Part shown: positions 53,510 through 61,387 of the stretch, piece after piece
Position numbering within the stretch: position 1 is the stretch's first letter
Layout: every line of letters starts with the position of its first letter
Assembly (NCBI RefSeq): GCF_000144405.1
Contig: NC_014371.1
Location: forward strand, 124,001 to 188,000
DNA length: 64,000 nt
Direction: 5' to 3'
Source of the DNA: Prevotella melaninogenica ATCC 25845
GTDB taxonomy: Bacteria; Bacteroidota; Bacteroidia; Bacteroidales; Bacteroidaceae
Position numbers and translations under genes: made by a program
Notes under the pieces: model-generated
The model's input: the letters and a program-made list of their open reading frames with translations, nothing else
The model's database searches: none
What the model was told of the DNA's origin: nothing

Positions 53510-56142
53510 AATATTCATTAATAGCTAATCAGTTAATGCGTCGCATACTATTACTTCTGCTTCTCTTCTCTCTGGTCGCAACATCGGGAGCGGCTTTCCC
53601 ATTTTCAAAACGTAAGAAGAAGGCGCAGAGCACACAAACAGAAAAGAAATCGGCTTACGAGCGTGCCCTCACCGAGCAATTAACGGAGTCGGTGCGTGGT
53701 AGCTTTGTCTCATTTCATAAGACTGACGGACGTATACTGATGGAGCTTCCGAAGCAGTCTTTGGGTCGCGACATGATTATTGGCGTAACCATTTCGTCAG
53801 TGTCAAATCCTAAGATGGGCGACTTAGGCTTTAAGAATTCCAACTTAGTGCATGTACGCTTCATTGAGAAAGATAGTTCTGTGGTGATGCAGGTGGTAAA
53901 TACCGACTTGTTTGTACCAAAGAATCAGCCTTCAGCTACGCTTGCTGCAAGGCTGAATTATGATAATCTTGATTTCTTTTCATTCCCTATCAAGGCACAT
54001 AACGACTCCACAGGAGCCGTGCTGTTCGATGCTTCGTCCTTTATTCTAAAGGAGAATCGCTTCTTCCCAGTGATTGCTAAGAATGTAGGGTCGTACACAG
54101 TAAACTCATCTTTGAAAGATAATCTTACAAGGGTGACGAAACTAAAAGTCTTCGATGAGAATGCCTGTGTCGGTATGGATAGGCATTACATTATTAGTCT
54201 CTCTGGTAAGAAGGGTTCGCCTATCACCAACTATCCCGTAACGATTGGCGTAAACTTTACGTTAGCTTTGTTGCCAAACGACTTGATGACACCTCGTTTG
54301 AGTGATACACGTGTGGGAATGTTTCTTATGAACAAGGATGTTCTTAAGAAGGATGGGTCAATTGATAAAGCAACATTCGTTAAGCGTTGGCGACTTGTAC
54401 CGAAGGATACGGCTGCCTACTTTGCTGGCGAACTCTGCGAACCAACAAAGCCAATCGTCTATTATGTAGAGAATACATTTCCTCCACTTTGGAAACGAGC
54501 TATCAAAGCTGGTGTTCTATGGTGGAATAAGGCTTTCGAACGTATTGGGTTTAAGAATGTCATGCAGGTGGCAGACTTCCCTGCGAACGACCCTAATTTC
54601 GACCCTGATAACTTCAAGTATTCTTGTATCAGATACTTACCTACTGACGTTGAGAATGCTATGGGCCCTTCGTGGACTGACCCTCGCACAGGAGAAGTAA
54701 TCAATGCTACCGTTCTTGTTTATAATGATGTTGTAAACACGATTAACAACTGGCGATTTGTTCAGACGGCACAGATTGATCCTCGTGCACGTGGAGCGCA
54801 GATGCCTGACAGTATTATAGAGGAGACACTCGAGTATATTATTGCGCACGAGATTGGTCATACGCTTGGATTTATGCACAATATGGCAGCATCTGCAGCA
54901 CTTCCAACCGACTCGCTGCGTTCACCAGCCTTCACGCAAAAGTATGGTACAACGGCTTCCATCATGGATTATGCACGTTTTAATTATGTTGCACAACCTA
55001 CTGACCACGGCGTTAAACTTACGCCACCGCGTCTTGGTGTCTATGACTACTATGCTATTGAGTGGGCTTACAAACTTTTCCCTGGTTCGAAGGGGTTTGA
55101 GGATGATGCTAAACAGCTGCGTTTGTTGGCTGATAAACATGAGGGCGATCCTTTCTATCGTTATGGCTTACAGCAAACGGGAACGAAATATGACCCTTCT
55201 GCTATTGAGGAAGACCTCGGTGACGACCCTGTAAAGTCGTCTACCTATGGTATGGACAATCTTCGAATGATTCTCAAGAACCTTGATCATTGGATTGGTG
55301 ATGAGGATGGTGATAATCGTAAGGCTGAGTTATATAATGAGGTGTTGTCTCAAGCTATGCATTATGTACGTAATGTTAGTGTTAATGTTCCTGGCATCTA
55401 CCTCTATCAAACAAGCGAGAAGTCGGGCTTACCACGCTATAAGGTTGTGCCTAAGGCTAAGCAAAAAGAGTCTGTGCAATGGCTTCTGAAGCAAGCACGC
55501 ACGTTTGCGACGTTGGGTAACGATACGATTGAGAAGAAACTACCATTCGGAGCAAACAAGCCTTTTAAGATTTTAGCTCGTGATGTGCAGTCGCTTGCTA
55601 TGATGGCAACGTCAAAACTTGCTATTTCTTATTATCTTGACTCTACCTCTTATTCGCCAATCGAGTATATGGAGGATGTTTATCAAGATGTCTTTGGCAA
55701 GACGATTGCCGGTAAAGAGAATCTTTCAGTGGCTGACCTCTCTATGCAACGACTCTATGTCGACTTATTGCAAGAGGGTGTCTCTGATATGAAGCAAGCA
55801 CCTAATGTTCATAATCTTCAGATGCCTTCGACTTCTGTAAATAGTTTTATTACGAATATGCTACGAAGGAACGAGGCTGAAAAAGAGCATACGGAATGTT
55901 GTTATTTGGCAGACAGACAACGAAGTTTAGATGATGATACTCATTTTCTTAATTTCGGTAATGGCTATGGTGAGCCAGAACCTTTGTGGGGAACAACTGT
56001 CAATCGCACTTCAGAGTTCCAATTAGAGTATGCGCAGAAGTTACTTTCTTTATTGGAAACAACTATTCCACGTGTTTCTTCTCCTGATTTGAAAGCACAT
56101 TATATGCTTCTTGAAAAGCGTTTGAAGAAGTATTTGAAATAA
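53506..56142 (+). CDS. DUF5117-type zinc-dependent metalloprotease, catalytically intact
   Basis: An 878-residue secreted protease of the metzincin-like group found in Bacteroidota (DUF5117/DUF5118/DUF4953 architecture). The signal region is LLLLLLFSLVATSGAAFP. The zinc site is HEIGHTLGFMHN, first His at 448, with the third His in the same motif, and SIMDYARFNYVAQP follows as the Met-turn-like segment. It is translationally coupled to the inactive paralog upstream and is last in the SUS-like operon. Together they point to surface digestion of a protein or peptide and import through the SusCD pair. Confidence 0.92.
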   Translation: MKYSLIANQLMRRILLLLLLFSLVATSGAAFPFSKRKKKAQSTQTEKKSAYERALTEQLTESVRGSFVSFHKTDGRILMELPKQSLGRDMIIGVTISSVSNPKMGDLGFKNSNLVHVRFIEKDSSVVMQVVNTDLFVPKNQPSATLAARLNYDNLDFFSFPIKAHNDSTGAVLFDASSFILKENRFFPVIAKNVGSYTVNSSLKDNLTRVTKLKVFDENACVGMDRHYIISLSGKKGSPITNYPVTIGVNFTLALLPNDLMTPRLSDTRVGMFLMNKDVLKKDGSIDKATFVKRWRLVPKDTAAYFAGELCEPTKPIVYYVENTFPPLWKRAIKAGVLWWNKAFERIGFKNVMQVADFPANDPNFDPDNFKYSCIRYLPTDVENAMGPSWTDPRTGEVINATVLVYNDVVNTINNWRFVQTAQIDPRARGAQMPDSIIEETLEYIIAHEIGHTLGFMHNMAASAALPTDSLRSPAFTQKYGTTASIMDYARFNYVAQPTDHGVKLTPPRLGVYDYYAIEWAYKLFPGSKGFEDDAKQLRLLADKHEGDPFYRYGLQQTGTKYDPSAIEEDLGDDPVKSSTYGMDNLRMILKNLDHWIGDEDGDNRKAELYNEVLSQAMHYVRNVSVNVPGIYLYQTSEKSGLPRYKVVPKAKQKESVQWLLKQARTFATLGNDTIEKKLPFGANKPFKILARDVQSLAMMATSKLAISYYLDSTSYSPIEYMEDVYQDVFGKTIAGKENLSVADLSMQRLYVDLLQEGVSDMKQAPNVHNLQMPSTSVNSFITNMLRRNEAEKEHTECCYLADRQRSLDDDTHFLNFGNGYGEPEPLWGTTVNRTSEFQLEYAQKLLSLLETTIPRVSSPDLKAHYMLLEKRLKKYLK

Positions 56143-56167
56143 TAGAATTCTTCAATTCGATAAACTT

Positions 56168-56210
56168 AAAGCTCTCTATAATTCTCATAATTATAGGGAG
56201 TTTTTTGTTC
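56168..56210 (+). terminator. Terminator of the SUS-like operon
   Basis: CTCTCTATAATT pairs with AATTATAGGGAG around a 5-base loop, followed by TTTTTTG. Confidence 0.88.
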
Positions 56211-56225
56211 TTTCGAAATATGAAG

Positions 56226-56275
56226 TGATAAACTAAGCTCTAATATTATAAAGTACACAGAGTCTACTTATAGTT
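56226..56275 (+). repeat. Degraded left end of repeat family 2
   Basis: GTGATAAACTAAG, then CTCTAATATTATAAAGTACA and CAGAGTCTA match, with small gaps, the sequence at 42856-42895 that runs into repeat family 2. The rest of that repeat is missing here. Confidence 0.55.
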
Positions 56276-56427
56276 TGCAGTTAAATCTTACGTAGGGAAT
56301 AAGAATGTTTATACTCGGAAAAAAGTTTACATAAATTCAAGGTCTGTGTAAGTAAAAGCTAAGAAAAGGGGCTTTTCTTCCGTCTTTGTAACTAAAAGAT
56401 AATCAGATGGTTGTAAAACGATATTTG

Positions 56428-56524
56428 TAAAGGTGCTTTCTGAGGCTCTTAAAGGGCGTTAGTAAGACTTCAATTAACGCCCTTTAGAAGTGCTATAAGG
56501 CATCTTTTCATGTGCAAAAGAGCG
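56428..56524 (+). repeat. Dispersed repeat family 1, copy D
   Basis: It reads TAAAGGTGCTTTCTGAGGC, TCTTAAAGGGCGTTAGTAAG, ACTTCAATTAACGCCCTTTA and GGCATCTTTTCATGTGC. It is preceded by AATCAGATGGTTG as at copies B and C. The 56.14-56.75 kb gap otherwise holds a terminator, the family 2 fragment, and a tandem ATAATGCTTATTAGTGATAG-type pair near 56680-56720. Confidence 0.75.
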
Positions 56525-56753
56525 TAGATTGAAAACGAAGATATGAAAAAACAGGACAAAGACGTCTTCATTGTCTCTGTTTTTGTATGAACGAGACTTT
56601 TATTATCGCTCGTAAAAGTTGCAGAAAACAAGTAATTTTAGAGGGTGAAAGACGTGCTTTCTCTCCTTTCAATAATTGTGATAATGCTTATTAGTGATAG
56701 AAATAATGCTTATCAGTAGGAAGTTTCCACAGCTTATTTAGCTGCCGCATAGC

Positions 56754-57059
56754 TTATTTCTTTTTCTTTTTGAATAAGCTGAACTTATTAAAAGGACTTG
56801 ATGATTGCTTACCACCAAACATACGATAGAGCTTCCACGTAAGGATAAGTCCATCCAATACGCCCGCACCAACATTGAATGCACCAGAGAAGCGCTGAGT
56901 AGGCGTGTTCTTGTCTTTTGGCTTATGCATAAGCTCATTCCACAACCCCGCAATCTTGTTGCTATCCTTGGTCAAGTCTGTACGCAGCTGCGCCTTGCGC
57001 AAACGTATGTCGTTCAGCGACCTATAATTGGTTCCAAAGTGAGTGGTCTGTTCAGTCAT
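56754..57059 (-). CDS. Hypothetical protein of the YtxH-holin-like operon
   Basis: A 101-residue, basic, soluble product with one weak hydrophobic stretch (FNVGAGVLDGLILTWKLY) and a poly-Lys end. It starts with a conserved-looking TTHFGTNYRSLNDIRLRKAQLR. It follows the holin-like gene by 4 bases, so it is co-translated with the envelope genes. No family name is known to me, but the trio order (YtxH, holin-like, this) is common in Bacteroidales. Confidence 0.65.
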   Translation of the reverse strand: MTEQTTHFGTNYRSLNDIRLRKAQLRTDLTKDSNKIAGLWNELMHKPKDKNTPTQRFSGAFNVGAGVLDGLILTWKLYRMFGGKQSSSPFNKFSLFKKKKK

Positions 57060-57063
57060 AAGC

Positions 57064-57417
57064 TTATTTTGACATTAAGAGACTTCCCAAGAATCTTACC
57101 AATGGGCGTTCAATAAGACTGCGACGTAGTAAGATGAAGAAAAAGAGTAATAGCAAATAGCCACCACCCACAATGAGGAAAGCCCAAATAAGTGAACCCA
57201 CCAATGTCTGCAATGCAAAGGCTGCAGCAAAGGAGAGATAAATTAGGGAAATTAATAAGATAGTGCAGAAGACAACCATGATTGTAATCACAGTCAGTAA
57301 TCGCACGACCTTTTCAATTACATCGAGCTTCATGTACTCTGACTGAAGCCCGATATAATGCTTTAGCACCTCTACGAGTTGTGCTATTGTTTCTACGTTC
57401 TTATCGTTTGAGAACAT
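57064..57417 (-). CDS. Holin-like (DUF1469-type) membrane protein
   Basis: A 117-residue protein with an amphipathic N-terminal helix, two long membrane helices (about 43-68 and 76-96) and a basic C-terminal helix. The pattern fits the phage-holin-family DUF1469 group, which is chromosomal and tied to envelope stress rather than phage lysis. It lies 10 bases behind the YtxH gene. No other phage gene is nearby, so a prophage origin is not supported. Confidence 0.78.
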   Translation of the reverse strand: MFSNDKNVETIAQLVEVLKHYIGLQSEYMKLDVIEKVVRLLTVITIMVVFCTILLISLIYLSFAAAFALQTLVGSLIWAFLIVGGGYLLLLFFFILLRRSLIERPLVRFLGSLLMSK

Positions 57418-57427
57418 CCTTTATAAT

Positions 57428-57643
57428 TTAGATAGCGTCTGAAGCTGCATCCTTGATATCCTCAACGAAATCCTCAGCTTCCTTGCGACTGAGCTTGATG
57501 TCATGCTTCTTGCAGAAATCGTCTACTGCGTCAGAAATCTTTGAACGTGTGTCTGTACCCTTCTCTGGAGCCAAAAGAAGTCCGAGAGCTGCGCCTGTGA
57601 TGCTACCACAGAGGAATGCGCAAACATAACCTAATGTCTTCAT
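57428..57643 (-). CDS. YtxH domain protein
   Basis: A 71-residue protein. A glycine-rich membrane helix (FLCGSITGAALGLLLAPEKGTDTRSKI) carries the LLLAPEKGTDTR signature of YtxH. A short helical tail follows (EAEDFVEDIKDAASDAI). It is first of the three-gene minus-strand operon, with a possible -7 element TATATTTG at 57693-57700. Confidence 0.85.
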   Translation of the reverse strand: MKTLGYVCAFLCGSITGAALGLLLAPEKGTDTRSKISDAVDDFCKKHDIKLSRKEAEDFVEDIKDAASDAI

Positions 57644-57875
57644 AATCTCTTATTTTTTATTGTTAATGAATAGTTCTTTCTTTATCAATGGCAAATATAG
57701 TCAAAGTTTCGCATATTAGCAATAGATAGGAAGTATTTTTGTGTTAAAAATCTTACAAATAGTTTATTTAACAAACTTTATTGACGCTGCTTTCTTACTT
57801 CTGCTTCTTATTTTGTAACTTCGCACGATAATTAGATAGTAAATTAATAGTATAATCAATAAAAACTAAGGGATT

Positions 57876-58370
57876 ATGAAGAAATTTATGGTTTTGGGCG
57901 CAGCTATGTGTGTGGCAATGGCTTTCACTGGCTGTAAGTCAAGCGAGAGTGCATATAAGAAGGCTTACGAGAAGGCTAAGTCTCAGGAGCAGAATACTAC
58001 TACGAATAATGATGACAACGCAACTCAGCAGGATGCTGTTGTAGCTCCAGTAGAGACTCAGCCAGTTACTCAGGCTCCTGTTGTTGATAATTACGACAAT
58101 GAGCCAGTACGCCGCGAGACTGTTTCTGTTGTAAATGGTGCTGGTTTGAAGGCTTACAGCGTAGTTGTTGGTTCATTCGGCGTTAAGTCTAATGCTGAGG
58201 GCTTGCAGCAGCGTTTGAAGAATGCTGGCTATGATGCTCAGGTTGCTTACAATGCTGGTAACAACATGTATCGCGTTGTTGCTTCTACTTACGACAGCAA
58301 GGCTTCAGCTGTTCAGAGCCGCAATCAGCTCCGTGCTACTTACGCTGATGCTTGGTTGCTCTCTCGATAA
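57876..58370 (+). CDS. SPOR-domain lipoprotein
   Basis: A 164-residue lipoprotein with the lipobox AFTGCKSSES (Cys near 20). A Lys/Asn/Gln-rich linker (to about 85) is followed by a SPOR domain (AYSVVVGSFGVKSNAEGLQQRL through YRVVASTYDSKASAVQSRNQL). SPOR domains bind denuded peptidoglycan at the septum. The ruvX start codon follows directly after its TAA, so the genes are tightly linked. Confidence 0.88.
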   Translation: MKKFMVLGAAMCVAMAFTGCKSSESAYKKAYEKAKSQEQNTTTNNDDNATQQDAVVAPVETQPVTQAPVVDNYDNEPVRRETVSVVNGAGLKAYSVVVGSFGVKSNAEGLQQRLKNAGYDAQVAYNAGNNMYRVVASTYDSKASAVQSRNQLRATYADAWLLSR

Positions 58371-58790
58371 ATGAGTAGAATTTTAGCGATAGATTACGGT
58401 AAAAAACGTACAGGATTAGCAGTCACCGACCCATTGTGCATCATCGCCAATGGGTTGGCGACTGTTCCTACGTCTGAACTTTTTGAGTTTTTGAACCAGT
58501 ATATCGCAAAGGAGGCGGTCAGCCAACTTGTCATTGGCAAACCCATACAGCCCAATGGTCAGCCAAGTGAGAACCTCGCTCGTGTGGAGCAATTTGTCAA
58601 TCGTTGGCGCAAGGCACACCCAGAGTTGCCTATTGATTATTATGACGAGCGCTTTACATCGGTTATCGCTCATCAAGCAATGATTGCGGGTGGGGTTAAG
58701 AAGAAGACTCGCCGTGAAGATAAGGGGCTTGTTGACGAGATTTCGGCAACAATCATCCTACAAGATTATATGAGGTCCAAGGGGCTTTAA
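58371..58790 (+). CDS. ruvX: Holliday junction resolvase-like protein RuvX/YqgF
   Basis: A 139-residue RNase H-fold nuclease. The first acidic residue is in ILAIDYGKKRTGLAVTD; VIGKPIQPNGQPSE, YYDERFTSV and DEISATIILQDYM carry the others. In other bacteria it is essential and acts in pre-16S rRNA processing. It begins immediately after the SPOR gene stop with no spacer. Confidence 0.92.
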   Translation: MSRILAIDYGKKRTGLAVTDPLCIIANGLATVPTSELFEFLNQYIAKEAVSQLVIGKPIQPNGQPSENLARVEQFVNRWRKAHPELPIDYYDERFTSVIAHQAMIAGGVKKKTRREDKGLVDEISATIILQDYMRSKGL

Positions 58791-58943
58791 TCCGTTTGGT
58801 GCTTATGTTTGTTAAGCTTCGAAACGTTTGGAAATCAGACTCGTAAAGCCTTGAGCCGTTTGATTGTTAAGCTGATAGAGCTTTACGCTATTTGATGATT
58901 AAACTTGTTGGACACCTATTAAGTTTAAAAGAAAGATAAGAAT

Positions 58944-59504
58944 ATGGTATTACCCATTTACACATATGGTCAGCCAGTGTTGCGAAAGGTAGCCGAGGAT
59001 ATCCCCCTCGATTATCCCGACCTCCAAGAGCTGATACAAAATATGTTTGAGACCAACACCGCCAGCGATGGCGTAGGTTTGGCAGCGCCACAGATTGGTA
59101 AGTCTATCCGTGTCGTTGTTGTCGACTTGGATGTGCTCTCAGACACCTTCCCTGAGTATAAAGACTATCGTCACGCATTCATCAATGGTCACATCCTTGA
59201 GTATGATGACTCTGAGACGGAGACCTTGGAAGAGGGATGTCTCTCTCTGCCAGGTGTTCACGAGAGTGTGACACGTGCAAAGCGCGTCTACGTAAAGTGG
59301 TATGACGAGAACCTCGTTGAGCATGAGGAGTGGATTGATGGCTATCTTGCTCGAGTTATCCAGCATGAGTTTGATCACCTCGAAGGTCGTGTCTTCACTG
59401 ATCGTCTCTCGGCATTCCGCAAGCAGATGATTACCAGCAAGCTCAAAGCCCTTCTGCAGGGAAAAGTTCGCTGCCACTATCGTGTGAAGGCTCCACGTAA
59501 GTAA
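58944..59504 (+). CDS. def: Peptide deformylase
   Basis: An Fe/Zn enzyme that removes the N-formyl group from new proteins. At 186 residues it shows motif 1 GVGLAAPQIG (43-52), motif 2 EGCLSLPGV with ligand Cys99, and motif 3 QHEFDHLEG with His141, Glu142 and His145. It follows ruvX after 153 bases and precedes the TPR gene by 4 bases. Confidence 0.95.
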   Translation: MVLPIYTYGQPVLRKVAEDIPLDYPDLQELIQNMFETNTASDGVGLAAPQIGKSIRVVVVDLDVLSDTFPEYKDYRHAFINGHILEYDDSETETLEEGCLSLPGVHESVTRAKRVYVKWYDENLVEHEEWIDGYLARVIQHEFDHLEGRVFTDRLSAFRKQMITSKLKALLQGKVRCHYRVKAPRK

Positions 59505-59508
59505 GCCT

Positions 59509-60123
59509 ATGTTGCGTGGTATCGTAGTATCCTTGCTTTGCCTATTGGCATTACCGTCAGCAGCCCAATACAACGTCAAGAAGATGATGGAGGAGGGGAG
59601 GCGGACGCTTGATCAGGGATACTACGTTACTTCCATGCAGATTTTCTCCCGTATCGTTGCCCTCAAACCAAATCTATACGAGGCTTGGTATTTGATGGCA
59701 TTGTCAAAGTATCACCTTGAAGACTATAAGGGTGCTGGTGATGATTGTCGCCGTGCTTTGACTTTACAGCCCTATATTGCTGATATCTACGAACTTTATG
59801 GTATGTCTAATATCCATGTGGAGCGTTACGACAGTGCTATCGTAGCCTTTTCTCATGCCCTTGATATAACCCCCGACAATCGCGACTATTGGTTTAATCG
59901 TGCTTATTGTCTCTATCAAGTGGGCGACAGCAAGGCTGCCCTTCAGCAACTTGATTATATCCTTAAGCGATGGAAGACCTTCGATGCAGCCTCCCAACTA
60001 CGTTCCGACATCGTAGCGGGTAGGAAGCCAAAGCAACAGCCCATGAAACCTAATGCTTCGCAATTTTACAAGCTCCCCAGCTTAAAAGTAGAGAGTGATG
60101 ACAAGCGTCCGTTGAAGCTTTGA
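59509..60123 (+). CDS. Secreted TPR-repeat protein
   Basis: A 204-residue protein. A signal peptide ends LALPSAAQ (near 21). About three TPR units are seen (EAWYLMALSKYHLEDYKGAGDDCRRAL, IYELYGMSNIHVERYDSAIVAFSHAL, DYWFNRAYCLYQVGDSKAALQQL). It probably serves as a periplasmic protein-interaction scaffold. It is directly behind def and probably co-transcribed. After its stop the sequence shows only short GAACTTTGA repeats before the IS. Confidence 0.82.
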   Translation: MLRGIVVSLLCLLALPSAAQYNVKKMMEEGRRTLDQGYYVTSMQIFSRIVALKPNLYEAWYLMALSKYHLEDYKGAGDDCRRALTLQPYIADIYELYGMSNIHVERYDSAIVAFSHALDITPDNRDYWFNRAYCLYQVGDSKAALQQLDYILKRWKTFDAASQLRSDIVAGRKPKQQPMKPNASQFYKLPSLKVESDDKRPLKL

Positions 60124-60374
60124 ACTTTGAACTTTGAGTTTTTCCCCTTTTCCCTTTTATTTTTCTACAGTTGTAACCATGATAACGGTACCGCTCTTTA
60201 GTTTATTCATAGCTAAGGTCAGTGTTCCTTATTTCAGTATTACTAAATGCTTACCTTGTCTACTTATTTATCAAATTGGTCACATATAGATTTGCTAATA
60301 AAAAAGAGGGTGTGTCAAAATGCAAATTAATAACTTGACAACTTTCAAACTATGAAGTCGTCTTGACTTTTTAT

Positions 60375-60406
60375 TTTGTTAAAATCGAGAGGAATTCTTA
60401 TCTTTG
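60375..60406 (+). promoter_or_regulatory. Transposase promoter
   Basis: TTTG at 60375 and TATCTTTG at 60399 are 20 bases apart, inside the IS left end. Confidence 0.65.
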
Positions 60407-60436
60407 TATTAGCAAACCAAGCCTCAAATTCCTCTC

Positions 60437-61268
60437 ATGTACAACGTACTGGACAAAGATACAATAAAAAATGAAATTCTACCTCATTTATCAGTTGCAA
60501 AAACGTGGATGTATTTGCCAAAGCAGCCTGTCAGAGGTAATTCAATGCATTCTTTATAAGCTTAAGACTGGTTGCCAATGGCATATGCTTCCAGTTTCAT
60601 CGTTCTTCACAGCAAAGGTTCTGCATTACAAAACTGTGTACGGACATTTTCGCAAATGGTGTAAGAAAGGAGAATGGCAAAAAGTGTGGACAACACTTCT
60701 AAGCCGTTATAAATCTTTCTTGGATATGTCAAGTATAGATTTGGATGGCAGCCATACTACAGCATTACGTGGTGGAGAGTGTCAGAGCTATCAGGGACGC
60801 AAGAAGCGAAAGACTACAAATGCCATTTATGTAACTGACCGCCATGGAATACCACTCGCCATGTCCACTCTAATTGCAGATTCTCACAATGATTTGTACA
60901 ATATTTCAGAAGTGGTTAAAGAAGTGTTCTCACAACTCACAAAGTCTGATATTTCTATTGATGGATTATTTCTCAATGCTGATGCGGGATTCGATGCAAA
61001 AGAGTTTAGGCACATGTGTCTAAGAATGGGTGTGTTTGCAAATGTAGCATTTAATTATAGAGCAGGGGGTGGGGAAGATTGCTATTTGTTTGACGATATA
61101 CTGTATAAAGAAAGGTACAGCATAGAAAGAACAAATGCGTGGTTAGATTCATACAGAAGTCTGTTGAACAGATTTGATGTTACTTTGACAAGTTGGCAAG
61201 CATGGAATTATATAGCATTTATTGTTATTCTGATGAAGAAAGTGAAAAAGAAACAAAAGTCAAGATAA
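60437..61268 (+). pseudogene. IS5-family transposase with N-terminal frameshift
   Basis: Starting at the ATG at 60437 the frame reads MYNVLDKDTIKNEILPHLSV then AK, as expected for the family. It then goes out of frame at a run of five A residues (GTTGCAAAAACGTGGA, near 60499). Continuing one frame over restores RGCICQSSLSEVIQCILYKL and the rest, with the DDE residues visible in SSIDLDGSH and LNADAGFD and the final Glu in YSIERTNAWLDS. With four A residues the reading would be continuous (V-A-K-R-G). The 265-codon frame from 60471 is the remainder. It may be an inactivated copy, a sequencing error, or a site of slippage. Confidence 0.75.
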
Positions 61269-61323
61269 GTTCAATATGAGCAATATATTTCTCTACCCCA
61301 TATTCACCAAAGATTTTCCCAAA

Positions 61324-61369
61324 ATCCATTCCTAACAAGAATACATAGAATATTCTTGCAGGAATGGAT
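61324..61369 (-). terminator. Terminator of the GH3 gene
   Basis: ATCCATTCC/GGAATGGAT and CAAGAATA/TATTCTTG form a two-part stem about 19 bases past the stop, followed on the minus strand by TTTTGGG. Confidence 0.65.
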
Positions 61370-61387
61370 CCCAATCTTTATATATGC

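Larger units (their letters stand above)
60306..61268 (+). mobile_element. IS5-type insertion sequence, right end not found
   Basis: The left end appears to be GAGGGTGTGTCAAAATGC at 60306, the form typical of such ISs. The transposase follows. The complementary right end (ATTTTGACACACCCTC) was looked for between the transposase stop and the GH3 gene and was not seen, so the element is truncated or the ends differ. The boundary after 61268 is uncertain. Confidence 0.7.

Noticed and set aside
57064..57417. Holin-like gene as sign of a prophage
   Set aside because: Its neighbours are YtxH and a small chromosomal gene; no capsid, tail, integrase or lysis genes are nearby.
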